This document shows positions 34,421 to 43,000 of a stretch of DNA of 64,000 nucleotides, piece by piece. The DNA is taken from positions 28,882 through 92,881 of the forward strand of contig NZ_JAODMK010000024.1 of assembly GCF_025465545.1 (NCBI RefSeq), in the 5' to 3' direction. Source of the DNA: Naasia sp. (lineage in GTDB: Bacteria; Actinomycetota; Actinomycetes; Actinomycetales; Microbacteriaceae). The position numbers were made by a program, and so were the translations under genes. A model generated the notes under the pieces. That model searched no databases. It saw only the letters and a program-made list of their open reading frames with translations, and was not told where the DNA came from. Every line of letters starts with the position of its first letter. Position 1 is the first letter of the stretch.

Positions 34421-35568
34421 CGGTTCTCCCGCCTGAGGCGCTCGTCGCGGACCAGGTCTCCCTCAATCTGCTGCAGGTCATCGATCCGGAGATCCGCAAG
34501 CCGATCCCCGAGCTCGACATGGTCGACGGGGTCAGCGTCGACGCCGACGGCCATGCCACGGTCGGCCTCAAGCTGACGATCGTCGGCTGCCCGGCCGCCG
34601 ACCGCATCGAGCAGGACGTGCGCAGGGCGGTCCTCGGCACCCCCGGCGTCACCTCGGTCGACGTGCTGCTCAGTGTGATGACGCCCGAGCAGCGGCACGC
34701 CCTCACCCTCAAGCTCCGCGGGCCTCGGGCGCGTGGCGCCCAGTTCGGCCGGGACTCGCTCACCCGGGTGATCGCGGTCACGAGCGGCAAGGGCGGCGTG
34801 GGCAAGAGCACCCTGACCGCGAACCTCGGCGTCGCCCTGGCCGCCCGCGGGCTCGCCGTCGGCATCGTGGATGTGGACGTGCACGGCTTCTCGATCCCCG
34901 GCCTGCTCGGGATCCCGGCCGATGCGACGCCGACCCGGGTGGACCAGATGATGCTGCCGCCGGTCGCCTACGGGGTGAAGGCCATCTCGATCGGGATGTT
35001 CCTCACCCCCGAGCAGCGCGGGCAGGCGGTGGCCTGGCGCGGGCCCATGCTGCACCGCACGGTCGCACAGTTCCTCACCGACGTGTTCTTCGGCGAGCTC
35101 GACGTGCTGCTGCTCGACCTGCCGCCGGGCACCGGGGACGTCGCCATCTCGGTGGGTCAGCTGCTGCCGCACGCCGAGGTCCTCGTCGTCACGACGCCGC
35201 AGCAGGCAGCCGCCGAAGTGGCCGAGCGCTCCGGGATCCTCGCCCGGCAGACCGGTCAGCGGGTCGTCGGCGTGATCGAGAACATGGCCGGCCTCGCCCA
35301 GCCCGACGGCACGGTGCTGGAGCTGTTCGGCAGCGGCGGCGGAGCGGAGACGGCCGCCCGACTGTCGGCCGGCCAGAGTGAGCCGGTGCCGCTGCTCGGC
35401 TCGGTGCCCCTCAGCGTGGGCCTGCGGGCGGGCGGCGACGCCGGAGTCCCGATCGTGCTGTCGGCCCCGGCGGATCCGGCGGCGGCGGCGATCCTCGCCA
35501 TCGCCGACCGGCTGACCACCCGCACGACCAGCCTGGTGGGGCGCAGCCTTCCCGTCACTCCGCGCTGA
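34417..35568 (+). CDS. mrp: Mrp/NBP35-family ATPase (iron-sulfur carrier-like)
   Basis: 383 residues. An N-terminal DUF59/MIP18 domain (about 15-95) is followed by a P-loop domain with deviant Walker A SGKGGVGKST (about 126-135) and VDVDVHG. LLLDLPPGTGD is the A-prime or switch region. Family members bind and transfer [4Fe-4S] clusters through a C-terminal CxxC. The corresponding stretch here (ENMAGLAQPDGTVLELFGSG) has no cysteine, so classical cluster bridging is missing. GTG start overlaps the DUF1003 stop by 4 nt. Confidence 0.9.
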   Translation: MTVLPPEALVADQVSLNLLQVIDPEIRKPIPELDMVDGVSVDADGHATVGLKLTIVGCPAADRIEQDVRRAVLGTPGVTSVDVLLSVMTPEQRHALTLKLRGPRARGAQFGRDSLTRVIAVTSGKGGVGKSTLTANLGVALAARGLAVGIVDVDVHGFSIPGLLGIPADATPTRVDQMMLPPVAYGVKAISIGMFLTPEQRGQAVAWRGPMLHRTVAQFLTDVFFGELDVLLLDLPPGTGDVAISVGQLLPHAEVLVVTTPQQAAAEVAERSGILARQTGQRVVGVIENMAGLAQPDGTVLELFGSGGGAETAARLSAGQSEPVPLLGSVPLSVGLRAGGDAGVPIVLSAPADPAAAAILAIADRLTTRTTSLVGRSLPVTPR

Positions 35569-35601
35569 GCGCGGGTCCGGACGACGCTGCCGGCCGAGCG
35601 C

Positions 35602-35721
35602 TCAGGCGACGCGGCTCGGGACGGGGCGATAGCCGTCCCTCAGGGCGACGACCACGGCGGAGATTGCGCCGACCCCCGCGAGGATGCCGAGTGCAACAAG
35701 AAGCAGAAGAGCCGCGGACAC
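35602..35721 (-). CDS. 39-residue single-pass membrane protein
   Basis: Short gene with GTG start and an AAAGGGAA Shine-Dalgarno 5-6 nt upstream. It encodes one hydrophobic helix (about 2-28, LLLLVALGILAGVGAIS) and a basic tail ending GYRPVPSRVA. It lies convergent to mrp and divergent from the LysR-type gene, with an A/T-richer promoter region between. No family was recognised. The combination of ribosome-binding site, clean helix and own promoter region makes it a plausible real small protein. Confidence 0.5.
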   Translation of the reverse strand: MSAALLLLVALGILAGVGAISAVVVALRDGYRPVPSRVA

Positions 35722-35813
35722 GAGATTCCCTTTTCCCGGCCGGTGCTTCCGGCTCGATGGATCCAGGCAATCGCACGAAGGTCGTTTAGCACAAGCGAAT
35801 GGTTCTCCACCTA

Positions 35814-35843
35814 TTGTGTAGCAGAACTGAATGATTCTAGGAT
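35814..35843 (+). promoter_or_regulatory. Promoter of the LysR-type gene (leaderless)
   Basis: TTGTGT (35814-35819), 18 nt, TAGGAT (35838-35843), then 6 nt to the GTG at 35850. The TTGTGT forms an imperfect inverted repeat with GCACAA at 35789-35794, a possible autoregulatory LysR site. Confidence 0.5.
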
Positions 35844-35849
35844 CTCGGG

Positions 35850-36755
35850 GTGGATGTCCGCCGGCTCGAGCTGCTGCGCGAGCTCGGTGAGCGGGGAAGC
35901 GTGATCGCGGTCGCCCGCGCCACGCATCGCACCCCCTCGGCCGTGTCGCAGCAGCTCAAGGTCCTGGAGCGGGAGATCGGCTTCCCGCTGACCGAGCGTC
36001 GCGGGCGCGGCATCGCCCTGACCGACGCAGGCAAGGCCCTCGCGCGGACCGCGACCGACATCGCCGTCGCGCTGCAGCGGGCGGAGGCGGTGTGGAACGA
36101 GTTCGTCGTGGCGCCCGCGGGCGAGGTGACGCTGGCCACCTTCCCCACCGCCGGCCAGATGCTCCTCCCCGGACTGCTGCGGGAGGTCGGCGCGCATCCC
36201 GGACTCACTCTCGTGGCGAGCGACCGGGACCCCTCCGTGCCCGGCTTCGCGGCGCTCACCAACGACTTCGACGTCGTGCTCGGCCACTCGCCCAACGGGG
36301 TCCGCTCGTGGCGGGGCTCCGGCCTCGCACTCGAGGAGCTGATGGTCGAGCCGCTCGACGTGGCGCTCCCGCCCGATCATCCGCTCGCCGCTCGGGGCAC
36401 CCTCGAACCGGCCGACCTGGTCGGCGAGACCTGGATCGGCGTGCCCGTCGACTTCCCCTTCCAGCAGGTGCTCACCGAGATCGAGCGCATCACGGGCGAG
36501 CCACCGCTGGTCGCGCAGCGCTTCAGCGACACCCGCATCATCGAGTCGCTGGTCGCGTCCGGCGCCGGGGTCGCGATCCTGCCCCGCTACACCGCGGGGT
36601 CCTCGGTCGCGCGGGTCGCCATCCGCCCGCTCGTCGGGATCTCGGCCGAGCGGCACATCTGCACGCTCATGCGGCCGGAGAATGCGGAGCGGCCGTCGGT
36701 GCGCCTGGTTCAGGACATCCTGCGGCGGGAGGCGGCGAGGATCGGCAGCAGCTAG
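35850..36755 (+). CDS. LysR-family transcriptional regulator
   Basis: 301 residues. The N-terminal winged helix-turn-helix (about 1-60) contains GSVIAVARATHRTPSAVSQQ, where the recognition helix is recognisable. The PBP2-like effector domain (about 88-290) includes GAGVAILPRY. Transcript predicted to start at the GTG itself (TAGGAT at -10). Neighbours are the small membrane protein, TatB and the O-methyltransferase; none is an obvious metabolic target, so the regulon cannot be named. Confidence 0.9.
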   Translation: MDVRRLELLRELGERGSVIAVARATHRTPSAVSQQLKVLEREIGFPLTERRGRGIALTDAGKALARTATDIAVALQRAEAVWNEFVVAPAGEVTLATFPTAGQMLLPGLLREVGAHPGLTLVASDRDPSVPGFAALTNDFDVVLGHSPNGVRSWRGSGLALEELMVEPLDVALPPDHPLAARGTLEPADLVGETWIGVPVDFPFQQVLTEIERITGEPPLVAQRFSDTRIIESLVASGAGVAILPRYTAGSSVARVAIRPLVGISAERHICTLMRPENAERPSVRLVQDILRREAARIGSS

Positions 36756-36796
36756 CCACGGCGGCGCGCTCGTCTCTGCGCATCAGGGCGCCCGGG

Positions 36797-37165
36797 TCAG
36801 GTGGCCTCGGCGTCGAACGGCGCCGCCGTCGCACCGGCCTGCCCGGCGACGTCACCGGGCGGCAGGCCAGATGTGCGCGTGGGGCGTGCGGGACGCACGA
36901 CGGGAGCAGGCGTGTCCTCGACCAGCGCCTCGCGGATGATGCGGCGCGGGTCGTACTGGCGCGGATCCAGCTTCTTCCAGTCCACCTCGTCGAACTCGGG
37001 CCCCATCTCGTCACGCATCCGCTCCTTCGCCCCGTCGGCGAGGTTCTTCAGCGAGCGGACGAGCTTGGCGAGCTGCGACGCGTAGTGCGGAAGCCGGTCC
37101 GGGCCCAGCAGCAGCACGGCGAGCACGCCGATGAGCAGCAGCTTCTCGAAGGTCAGCCCGAACAC
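36797..37165 (-). CDS. tatB: Twin-arginine translocase subunit TatB
   Basis: 122-residue TatB-type protein. One N-terminal transmembrane helix (about 4-20, FEKLLLIGVLAVLLLG) is followed by the family GPDRLPHYA motif and an amphipathic helix (about 28-50). A charged, Pro/Ala-rich cytoplasmic tail ends the protein. With TatA and TatC (not in this window) it recognises twin-arginine signal peptides. GTG start at 37165 with TAGGGT 6 nt upstream, so apparently leaderless. Divergent from the O-methyltransferase gene. Confidence 0.9.
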   Translation of the reverse strand: MFGLTFEKLLLIGVLAVLLLGPDRLPHYASQLAKLVRSLKNLADGAKERMRDEMGPEFDEVDWKKLDPRQYDPRRIIREALVEDTPAPVVRPARPTRTSGLPPGDVAGQAGATAAPFDAEAT

Positions 37166-37171
37166 GTGAAC

Positions 37172-37177
37172 ACCCTA
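37172..37177 (-). promoter_or_regulatory. -10 element of tatB
   Basis: TAGGGT on the minus strand, 6 nt before the GTG at 37165. Confidence 0.5.
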
Positions 37178-37259
37178 ACGCCGCTCGGCCGCACGTCCGC
37201 TGGAGGACGACGTGCTGCGTCCCGGCACCGCCGACAACCGGCAATAGGCTGGACCGGTT

Positions 37260-37886
37260 ATGTCTGAGAAGGAAGCGAACTGGAAGTTCGCGGACGACTA
37301 CGTGTCGGAATCCGCCCCCATCGCGCTCGCCCGCCAGAACTCGCTCGAGCTCGGCATCGCGGCCGTGTCCCCGGCGGTCGGCGCGCAGCTCGCAGTGCTC
37401 GCCTCCGCGGTCAAGGCACGCACGATCGTGGAGATCGGGACAGGCGCCGGGGTGTCCGGGCTGTGGCTCCTGGCCGGCTCCCCGAAGGCCACGCTGACCT
37501 CCATCGACAGCGAGCCTGACCACCAGGCGGCCGCGCGCCAGGCATTCGCCGAGGCGGGCGTGAGCATGGGCAGGCTCCGGCTCATCTCCGGGCGGGCGCT
37601 CGAGGTGCTCCCCCGGATGAACGAGGAGTCCTACGACCTGGTGCTGGTGGACGCCGACCCCGGCTGCGTCATCGAATACGTGGAGCACGGCCTGCGGCTC
37701 GTACGCCCGGGCGGGATGGTGCTCGTGGCCAACGCGCTCTGGAACGGATCGGTGGCGAACCCGGCGCGGCGGGATTCCGTGGCGACGGCCTTCCGCACGC
37801 TGCTCGAGGAGATCGGCTCCTCGACTGCGGTGCTCAGCACGCTGTCGCCGGCCGGCGGCGGGCTGCTGCAGCTCGTCCGCCTCTGA
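37260..37886 (+). CDS. SAM-dependent O-methyltransferase
   Basis: 208-residue class I methyltransferase of the O-methyltransferase family 3 (catechol-OMT-like). The SAM-binding motif VEIGTGAGVSGLWLL is at about 58-72, ITSID-like acidic post-I segment (LTSIDSEPDH) at about 80-89, and DLVLVDADP at about 124-132 supplies metal and substrate contacts. A TAGGCT hexamer (37245-37250) lies 9 nt before the ATG. From memory the M. tuberculosis equivalent is Rv1220c near sigE and tatB. Substrate unknown. Confidence 0.9.
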   Translation: MSEKEANWKFADDYVSESAPIALARQNSLELGIAAVSPAVGAQLAVLASAVKARTIVEIGTGAGVSGLWLLAGSPKATLTSIDSEPDHQAAARQAFAEAGVSMGRLRLISGRALEVLPRMNEESYDLVLVDADPGCVIEYVEHGLRLVRPGGMVLVANALWNGSVANPARRDSVATAFRTLLEEIGSSTAVLSTLSPAGGGLLQLVRL

Positions 37887-37942
37887 CCCGGCGCGATCGT
37901 CGGGCTGCCGCCGACGAGGCCGGACGCTCCTCCCCGGGTACA

Positions 37943-37983
37943 GCTGTAGGCGGCGACTCAGTCATCGAGTCACCGCCTACAGC
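37943..37983. terminator. Bidirectional terminator between the methyltransferase and DUF3117 genes
   Basis: 17-nt arms GCTGTAGGCGGCGACTC (37943-37959) and the complement (37967-37983) with one mismatch and a 7-nt loop. It sits between two convergent genes. Confidence 0.85.
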
Positions 37984-37998
37984 AAGGAGGAGTGCCGG

Positions 37999-38169
37999 TC
38001 AGGCCCCGACGACGGCACCCAATGCGGAGTGCAGTTCGCGGGCCTCGGCGTCGTTGACGGAGACGACGAGACGACCTCCACCTTCGAGCGGAACCCGCAC
38101 GATGATGAGTCGGCCCTCCTTGACGGCCTCCATCGGCCCGTCCCCGGTCCTCGGCTTCATTGCGGCCAT
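37999..38169 (-). CDS. DUF3117 small protein
   Basis: 56-residue member of the actinobacterial DUF3117 family: MAAMKPRTGDGPMEAVKEG at the N-terminus, then IIVRVPLEGGGRLVVSVND. The ATG at 38169 has a GGGGAAG Shine-Dalgarno, and GATAAT (38200-38205 complement) gives a good -10, with a leader of about 25 nt. It is highly conserved in actinobacteria (Rv1211 from memory), but its role is unknown. Confidence 0.92.
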   Translation of the reverse strand: MAAMKPRTGDGPMEAVKEGRLIIVRVPLEGGGRLVVSVNDAEARELHSALGAVVGA

Positions 38170-38262
38170 GGAGCTTCCCCTTTCGAAAGGCAGGTCTCCA
38201 TTATCCCGTAGCACGCCGACAACCGCCAAAACACTGGCGAGGAAGCGCTTCCACGGCCTGGC

Positions 38263-39501
38263 CTACGGCACCGACCAGTAGGAGGACACCGGACCCCAGG
38301 TGGCCCAGAGCCAGGCGAACTGGAGCACGAGGGAGAGGAGGATCACGCCGATCCGGTACGTCGTCGAGCGGGGCTGGGCGAGCACGCCGGCGAGGGGGAA
38401 CATGGGAATCAGCAGCCGGAAGGTGCTCGACTGGGGAAAGAAGACCGCGAGCAGGTAGAGCCCGTAGCTGGCCAGCCAGAGCCGCAGCTCGATGCCCAGC
38501 CGCCGCACCCCACGGGTGAGGAGCAGGGCCGTGAAGGCGACGATCACCAGAACGACCGCCGAGATGCCGATCGGAGTGCCGAACCACGTGCTTGCGGCCT
38601 GGAACCAGGGGGCGAACGGCACCAGGTGCTGGTAGCCGAGCACGGGCGCGCGCCAGGCGAGCTCGGTGTCGGTATAGGCGGACGGATTCCCCGTCACGAT
38701 CCAGGCGATGCCCGACCAGGCGAGGCCCATCAGGCCGCTGAAGACGGCGACACCGGCGGTGAGCACCCGCTCGCGCACCGGGAACGGGTCCTTGTCCCGG
38801 GTGAGGAAGCGGAAGATCCAGTACAGCCCGAGCGCCAGGGCGAACGCGAGCCCGGTGGGGCGGGTGAGGGCCATCACCGCGACGACCGGGAAGAGCCACA
38901 CCCAGCGCCGCCGCAGCATCAGGTACAGCGACAGGATGAGCAGCAGCGTGCTCATCGACTCCGCGTAGGCCATCTGGAAGATGAACGACAGCGGGGACAC
39001 CGAGAACAGCACGACGGCGAAGAACGAGGTGTCCTCGTCGAGCCGGAGGCGGAAGAGCCGGTAGAGCAGGAGCGCCGCGGCGAAGCCGCAGGCGAGCGAC
39101 ACCACGAAGGCGGCGACCGGCCACCATGCGCCGGTCATCCAGGCCAGGCCGGCGACCACGTAGGGGTACACCGGCATGAACGCCCACTGGTTCTCCGCAA
39201 CGTGCCCGGCGACATCGAGCGGCAGCGTCGACGGATAGCCGACCGCGGCGATGTACCAGTACCAGTAGCCGTCCCAGAGAGCGGTGTAGGAGAAGAAGTC
39301 AGGATGCGCTCCCGCGCGGGACTGCGGGGTGAGCTGCGTGGCCGTGAGGGCGAGCACGATGGTGGTCAGCAGGCGCGCGCCTGCGTAGACGAGGGTGATG
39401 CGCAGCCACCACGGCACCCGGTGCCACCAGATCGGCGCAGGGGACTCCGCCGCGACCGGCGCCGCAGTCCCCCGCGTCAGCGAGTCGAGCCTGTCAGCCA
39501 C
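38263..39501 (-). CDS. PIG-V/GT-C-like mannosyltransferase membrane protein
   Basis: 412-residue polytopic membrane protein with about ten to eleven hydrophobic segments. The N-terminal WDGYWYWYIAAVGYP motif (about 75-89) recalls the acidic loop of PIG-V/GPI mannosyltransferase 2 and other GT-C lipid-linked sugar transferases, where an Asp-Gly pair follows the first helix. LTRPTGLAFALALGLY and RLLIPMFPLAG are also typical. It probably transfers a mannose from polyprenyl phosphate in the envelope. GTG start overlaps the dapE 3' end by 25 nt, so co-transcription is likely. Substrate unproven. Confidence 0.75.
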   Translation of the reverse strand: MADRLDSLTRGTAAPVAAESPAPIWWHRVPWWLRITLVYAGARLLTTIVLALTATQLTPQSRAGAHPDFFSYTALWDGYWYWYIAAVGYPSTLPLDVAGHVAENQWAFMPVYPYVVAGLAWMTGAWWPVAAFVVSLACGFAAALLLYRLFRLRLDEDTSFFAVVLFSVSPLSFIFQMAYAESMSTLLLILSLYLMLRRRWVWLFPVVAVMALTRPTGLAFALALGLYWIFRFLTRDKDPFPVRERVLTAGVAVFSGLMGLAWSGIAWIVTGNPSAYTDTELAWRAPVLGYQHLVPFAPWFQAASTWFGTPIGISAVVLVIVAFTALLLTRGVRRLGIELRLWLASYGLYLLAVFFPQSSTFRLLIPMFPLAGVLAQPRSTTYRIGVILLSLVLQFAWLWATWGPVSSYWSVP

Positions 39502-40559
39502 GACCGCAATCCTCGCTCGCAGTCGACGATCTGCTGCAGCGACACCCGCTCATCGTCGGCATGCGCCTTCAGCGGATCGCCCGGGCCGAAGTTGACGGCG
39601 GGGATGCCGAGCCGCGAGAAGCGGGCGACATCCGTCCAGCCGTACTTGGGCACCGGCGTGCCGCCGACGGCGGCCACGAACTCCTGCGCGATGGGCGCCT
39701 CGAGTCCGGGGCGCGCTCCCTCCGCCAGATCGACGATCTCGATCTCGTGCTCCCCGAACAGTTCGGTGATGTGGGCGATCGCCTCGTCGCCGCTGCGGCT
39801 GGGGGCGAAGCGGTAGTTGATGTGCACCATGCACTCGTCGGGGATCACGTTGCCCGCGATCCCCCCGGTGATGCCGACCGCGCTGAGGCCCTCACGGTAG
39901 ACGAGCCCGTCCACCTCCACGCTCCGCGCCTCGTATGCGGCGAGGGTGTCGAGGATGGGCGCGGCCTTGTGGATCGCATTGTCGCCCACCCAGGAGCGGG
40001 CGGAGTGCGCACGGAGGCCCCGGGTGCGGATCTCGGCGCGCAGGTTGCCGTTGCAGCCGCCCTCGATCTGGGAGCGGGTGGGTTCGCCGAGGATCGCGAA
40101 GTCGCCGGTGAGCAGGTCCGGGTGCGACTGGGAGAGCCGGTTGAGGCCGTTCTTCGCCTCCGACACCTCCTCGTGGTCGTACCAGATCCAGGTGAGGTCG
40201 ACGATCGGATCGGTGAGCTCAGCGGCGAGCTTCAGCTGCACCGCGACCCCCGCCTTCATGTCGACGGTGCCACGGCCCCAGAGGTAGTCGACGCCGTCTA
40301 TCGTCTCGAAGCGGGTCGGCAGGTTGTCGTTGATCGGCACGGTGTCGATGTGCCCGGCGATCACCACCCGTTGTGCGCGGCCGAGAGCGGTGCGGGCGAC
40401 GATCGTGTCGCCGTGCCGCGACACCGTGAGGTGGGCGAGGCCCGAGACGGTCTCCTCGATCAGGTCGGCGAGCGGCCCCTCGCGGTCGGAGACGGAGTCG
40501 ATGTCGCAGAGCAACCGCGTCAGTTCGACCGAGGAGACGGTGAGATCGAGCGGCGGCAT
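39477..40559 (-). CDS. dapE: Succinyl-diaminopimelate desuccinylase
   Basis: 360-residue M20-family amidohydrolase that produces LL-diaminopimelate and succinate in lysine/peptidoglycan-precursor synthesis. Metal ligands are visible: H in IAGHIDTVP (about 66-74), D in GRGTVDMKAG (about 95-104), the EE pair in YDHEEVSE (about 128-135), E in LGEPT, and a C-terminal His in KAHADDER. ATG start at 40559 with TAGGGT 7 nt upstream, so probably leaderless. It is divergent from dapD, 94 nt apart, giving a compact DAP divergon. Confidence 0.93.
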   Translation of the reverse strand: MPPLDLTVSSVELTRLLCDIDSVSDREGPLADLIEETVSGLAHLTVSRHGDTIVARTALGRAQRVVIAGHIDTVPINDNLPTRFETIDGVDYLWGRGTVDMKAGVAVQLKLAAELTDPIVDLTWIWYDHEEVSEAKNGLNRLSQSHPDLLTGDFAILGEPTRSQIEGGCNGNLRAEIRTRGLRAHSARSWVGDNAIHKAAPILDTLAAYEARSVEVDGLVYREGLSAVGITGGIAGNVIPDECMVHINYRFAPSRSGDEAIAHITELFGEHEIEIVDLAEGARPGLEAPIAQEFVAAVGGTPVPKYGWTDVARFSRLGIPAVNFGPGDPLKAHADDERVSLQQIVDCERGLRSWLTGSTR

Positions 40560-40566
40560 GAAGTCC

Positions 40567-40572
40567 ACCCTA
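40567..40572 (-). promoter_or_regulatory. -10 element of dapE
   Basis: TAGGGT on the minus strand, 7 nt before the ATG at 40559. Confidence 0.5.
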
Positions 40573-40641
40573 TCCAGGGCTTCCGGTGCGCTCGCTCCCT
40601 TGCGCCCTCCGGGTTCGTCTGATGATCCCCGACGCTCTCGG

Positions 40642-40647
40642 TAGCCT
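40642..40647 (+). promoter_or_regulatory. -10 element of dapD
   Basis: TAGCCT, 6 nt before the ATG at 40654. It pairs with the opposite -10 at 40567-40572 within one 94-bp intergenic region. Confidence 0.5.
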
Positions 40648-40653
40648 GGGGGC

Positions 40654-41607
40654 ATGTCGAAGGAAGCGCGCCTGGCCTGGGGATACGGTCTCGCCACAGT
40701 GGCCGGCGACGGCACGGTGCTCGACACCTGGTTTCCGGAGCCGCATCTCGGCTCGTTCCCCGCCGGCCGGGACCGCTGGATCGCCCCGGCGGAGCTCGAG
40801 GCGCACGCCGGCCTCGATTCGCGGCGCGACGTCCGCATCGACACCGTCACGGTGGACATCGACCTCGACCGTCCTGCCGGCGGGACGAGCGACGCCTACC
40901 TGCGCCTGCACCTGCTGTCCCACCTGCTGGTGCGCCCGAACACGATCAACCTGGACGGGATCTTCGCCCACCTCCCCAACGTGGCATGGACCAACGCCGG
41001 GCCGATGCATCCCGACGCGGCGGCGCGGCTCCGCCGATCGCTGCAGCGGGCCGGCATCCAGGTGCAGGGGATCGACAAGTTCCCGCGCCTCACCGACTAC
41101 GTGTCCCCGCCCCGCGTGCGGATCGCCGACGCCGCCCGCGTGCGCCTCGGCGCCCATCTGGCCCCCGGCACGGTCGTGATGCACGAGGGGTTCGTCAACT
41201 TCAACGCCGGCACCCTCGGCACCTCCATGGTGGAGGGCCGCATCTCCCAAGGCGTCGTGGTGGGCGACGGCTCCGATGTGGGCGGCGGCGCCTCGATCAT
41301 GGGCACCCTCTCCGGAGGCGGCAAGGATCGCGTCTCGATCGGCGAGCGCGCGCTGCTCGGCGCCAACTCGGGGATCGGCATCTCGATCGGCGACGACTCG
41401 GTGGTGGAGGCGGGGCTGTACGTCACGGCGGGCACCAAGGTGCTGCTGCCCGACCCGGCGGACGGCGCCGAGCCGCGCATCGTGAAGGCCCGCGAGCTCT
41501 CGGGAGTGCCGAACCTGCTGTTCCGCCGCAACTCCCTCACCGGAGCGGTGGAGGCGGTCCCCCGCTCGGGCCAGGGCATCGAGCTGAACAGCGCCCTCCA
41601 CCTCTGA
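40654..41607 (+). CDS. dapD: Tetrahydrodipicolinate N-succinyltransferase
   Basis: 317-residue actinobacterial-type DapD, a left-handed beta-helix succinyl-CoA transferase. Hexapeptide repeats run from about 155 to 280, including [35 protein letters not shown] and [13 protein letters not shown]. The N-terminal domain is of the long actinobacterial form. It acts two steps before DapE in the succinylase branch of lysine and peptidoglycan synthesis. Divergent and probably leaderless transcription with dapE. Confidence 0.95.
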   Translation: MSKEARLAWGYGLATVAGDGTVLDTWFPEPHLGSFPAGRDRWIAPAELEAHAGLDSRRDVRIDTVTVDIDLDRPAGGTSDAYLRLHLLSHLLVRPNTINLDGIFAHLPNVAWTNAGPMHPDAAARLRRSLQRAGIQVQGIDKFPRLTDYVSPPRVRIADAARVRLGAHLAPGTVVMHEGFVNFNAGTLGTSMVEGRISQGVVVGDGSDVGGGASIMGTLSGGGKDRVSIGERALLGANSGIGISIGDDSVVEAGLYVTAGTKVLLPDPADGAEPRIVKARELSGVPNLLFRRNSLTGAVEAVPRSGQGIELNSALHL

Positions 41608-41691
41608 GCGCCGCGCGTCGGTGATCGAGGAGCGCGCACGCAGGTCGGGAGACCACGACTCGCCGCTCGGGCGAAGCCACCGCCACCGGGG

Positions 41692-42288
41692 TCAGCGGGC
41701 AGCGGCCGAGTGAGCAACCAGCTCGCACATCAGATCGACCGCCTCGCGCTGCGGGAGTCCCTGCTCGCGGCTCAGCGATCGCCACGTGCCGAACGCGATG
41801 GCGTGCCCGATCGCCGCGCGCGTTCGGCGCGTAGCGCTGCCACGGCCGGCCATCAGGACGTCCCGCGTCGCGGTCAGGTAGGCGAGGAACGGTGAGAAGT
41901 GTTCGCGGACGACGTCCGTGACATCGAAATCGCGGATGAGGTTGGCCAGCATGGCCTCTCCGCCCTCGTAGTAGACGTAGAGCTCCGTGAGCGCGCGGCG
42001 CAGGCGCTCGTCGGGGTTCTCGATCGCTACCCAGGCAGTGTGATCGGGCACGGGATGGTCAACCGCCCAGTGGCGTGAGCACGCGACGAACAGCGCGCCC
42101 TCGTCCGGGAAATGACGGTAGAGGGTCGAGCGCCGGACGCCCGCATGCTCGGCGACCGCACTCATGGACGTCTTGGCCGGGCCGATGCTGCCGTGCAGCG
42201 CCACCGCACTCTCAGTGATGCGCCGGCGGGTGTCGTCCTGCTGCTCCGCCCGGGCTTTCATCCGGTAGGGACGCTTTTCGTCGGTCAT
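41692..42288 (-). CDS. TetR-family transcriptional regulator
   Basis: 198 residues. The N-terminal helix-turn-helix (about 24-70) contains TSMSAVAEHAGVRRSTLYRHF, and a helical ligand-binding domain follows. Start ATG 42288. The intergenic region to the divergent cupin gene holds a strong rightward promoter and inverted GTCCCGC/GCGGGAC elements, so local repression of the cupin gene and of itself is likely. The ligand is not predictable. Confidence 0.9.
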   Translation of the reverse strand: MTDEKRPYRMKARAEQQDDTRRRITESAVALHGSIGPAKTSMSAVAEHAGVRRSTLYRHFPDEGALFVACSRHWAVDHPVPDHTAWVAIENPDERLRRALTELYVYYEGGEAMLANLIRDFDVTDVVREHFSPFLAYLTATRDVLMAGRGSATRRTRAAIGHAIAFGTWRSLSREQGLPQREAVDLMCELVAHSAAAR

Positions 42289-42292
42289 ATGC

Positions 42293-42361
42293 GTCCCGCG
42301 AAAGCTTGACACATCGAGATGCCCTCCGTTAGTTTGGCGGGACACAACCGTCTCGCGAAAG
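42293..42361. promoter_or_regulatory. TetR/cupin divergent promoter with candidate operators
   Basis: A rightward promoter TTGACA (42306-42311), 18 nt, TAGTTT (42330-42335) is flanked by inverted GTCCCGC (42293-42299) and GCGGGAC (42337-42343). In addition CCCGCGAAAG (42295-42304) and CTCGCGAAAG (42352-42361) form a direct repeat. The elements straddle the promoter as expected for a TetR repressor. Confidence 0.6.
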
Positions 42362-42372
42362 GGAATATTACC

Positions 42373-42882
42373 ATGAGCGTCATCACCACGACCATCGTCC
42401 GGCCCACGGGCGGCGTCACCGGTTTCCTGGGCAGCATGGGCGTCCGATTCATGATCGATGGGAGTGAGGCGCAGGAGCGCTTCGCGCTCGTCGAGCACTT
42501 GCTGTCGTCCCACGCGCTGGCAGCGCCGCTGCACCGCCATACCAGGGAGGACGAGTACAGCTTCATCCTCGCGGGGCGCATGGGTGCTCTGCTCGGCGAC
42601 GACGTGGTCGAGGCGGGCCCTGGCGATCTGGTCCACAAGCCCCGAGACCAATGGCACACGTTCTGGAACGCGGGCGACGAGCCCTGCCGACTCCTCGAGA
42701 TCATCTCCCCCGCGGGCTTCGAGCGGTTCTTCGCGGAGCTCGTCGCGATGGGCGGCTCGCTCAGGGCGGACCCCGCTGAGCTTGGCGCGCTCAGTGAGCG
42801 CTACGGACTCGAGATGATGCCCGAGAGCGTCCCTGAGCTGATGCAGCGCTTCGGCGTCGTCCTCGGGGACGACCTCTACTAG
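42373..42882 (+). CDS. Cupin-domain protein
   Basis: 169-residue single-domain cupin. Motif 1 reads PLHRHTREDEYSFILAG (about 52-68) with His/Glu metal ligands, and motif 2 contains GDLVHKPRDQWHTFWNAG (about 85-102). Cupins are metal-dependent dioxygenases, isomerases or sensors. The ATG at 42373 has a GGGAAT Shine-Dalgarno-like stretch. It is controlled by the divergent TetR-type gene through the operators in the intergenic region. Likely a small-molecule or stress-related enzyme, substrate unknown. Confidence 0.88.
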   Translation: MSVITTTIVRPTGGVTGFLGSMGVRFMIDGSEAQERFALVEHLLSSHALAAPLHRHTREDEYSFILAGRMGALLGDDVVEAGPGDLVHKPRDQWHTFWNAGDEPCRLLEIISPAGFERFFAELVAMGGSLRADPAELGALSERYGLEMMPESVPELMQRFGVVLGDDLY

Positions 42883-43000
42883 CGCACGGCGCAAGGGCAG
42901 TCCGCCCGCACGGACCTTCAAGCGGCACCGTCCAGCCGCCGCTCGCCTCCCAGCGTCAGGTCTTCGAGGGTGGTCGGCGCGCCCGGCCGCTCGCCCCTGA
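42883..43000. other. Intergenic stretch before repeat A copy 2
   Basis: No gene was recognised. The sequence is GC-rich, with scattered short palindromes, and leads into repeat A copy 2 between the convergent cupin and citrate synthase genes. Confidence 0.5.
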
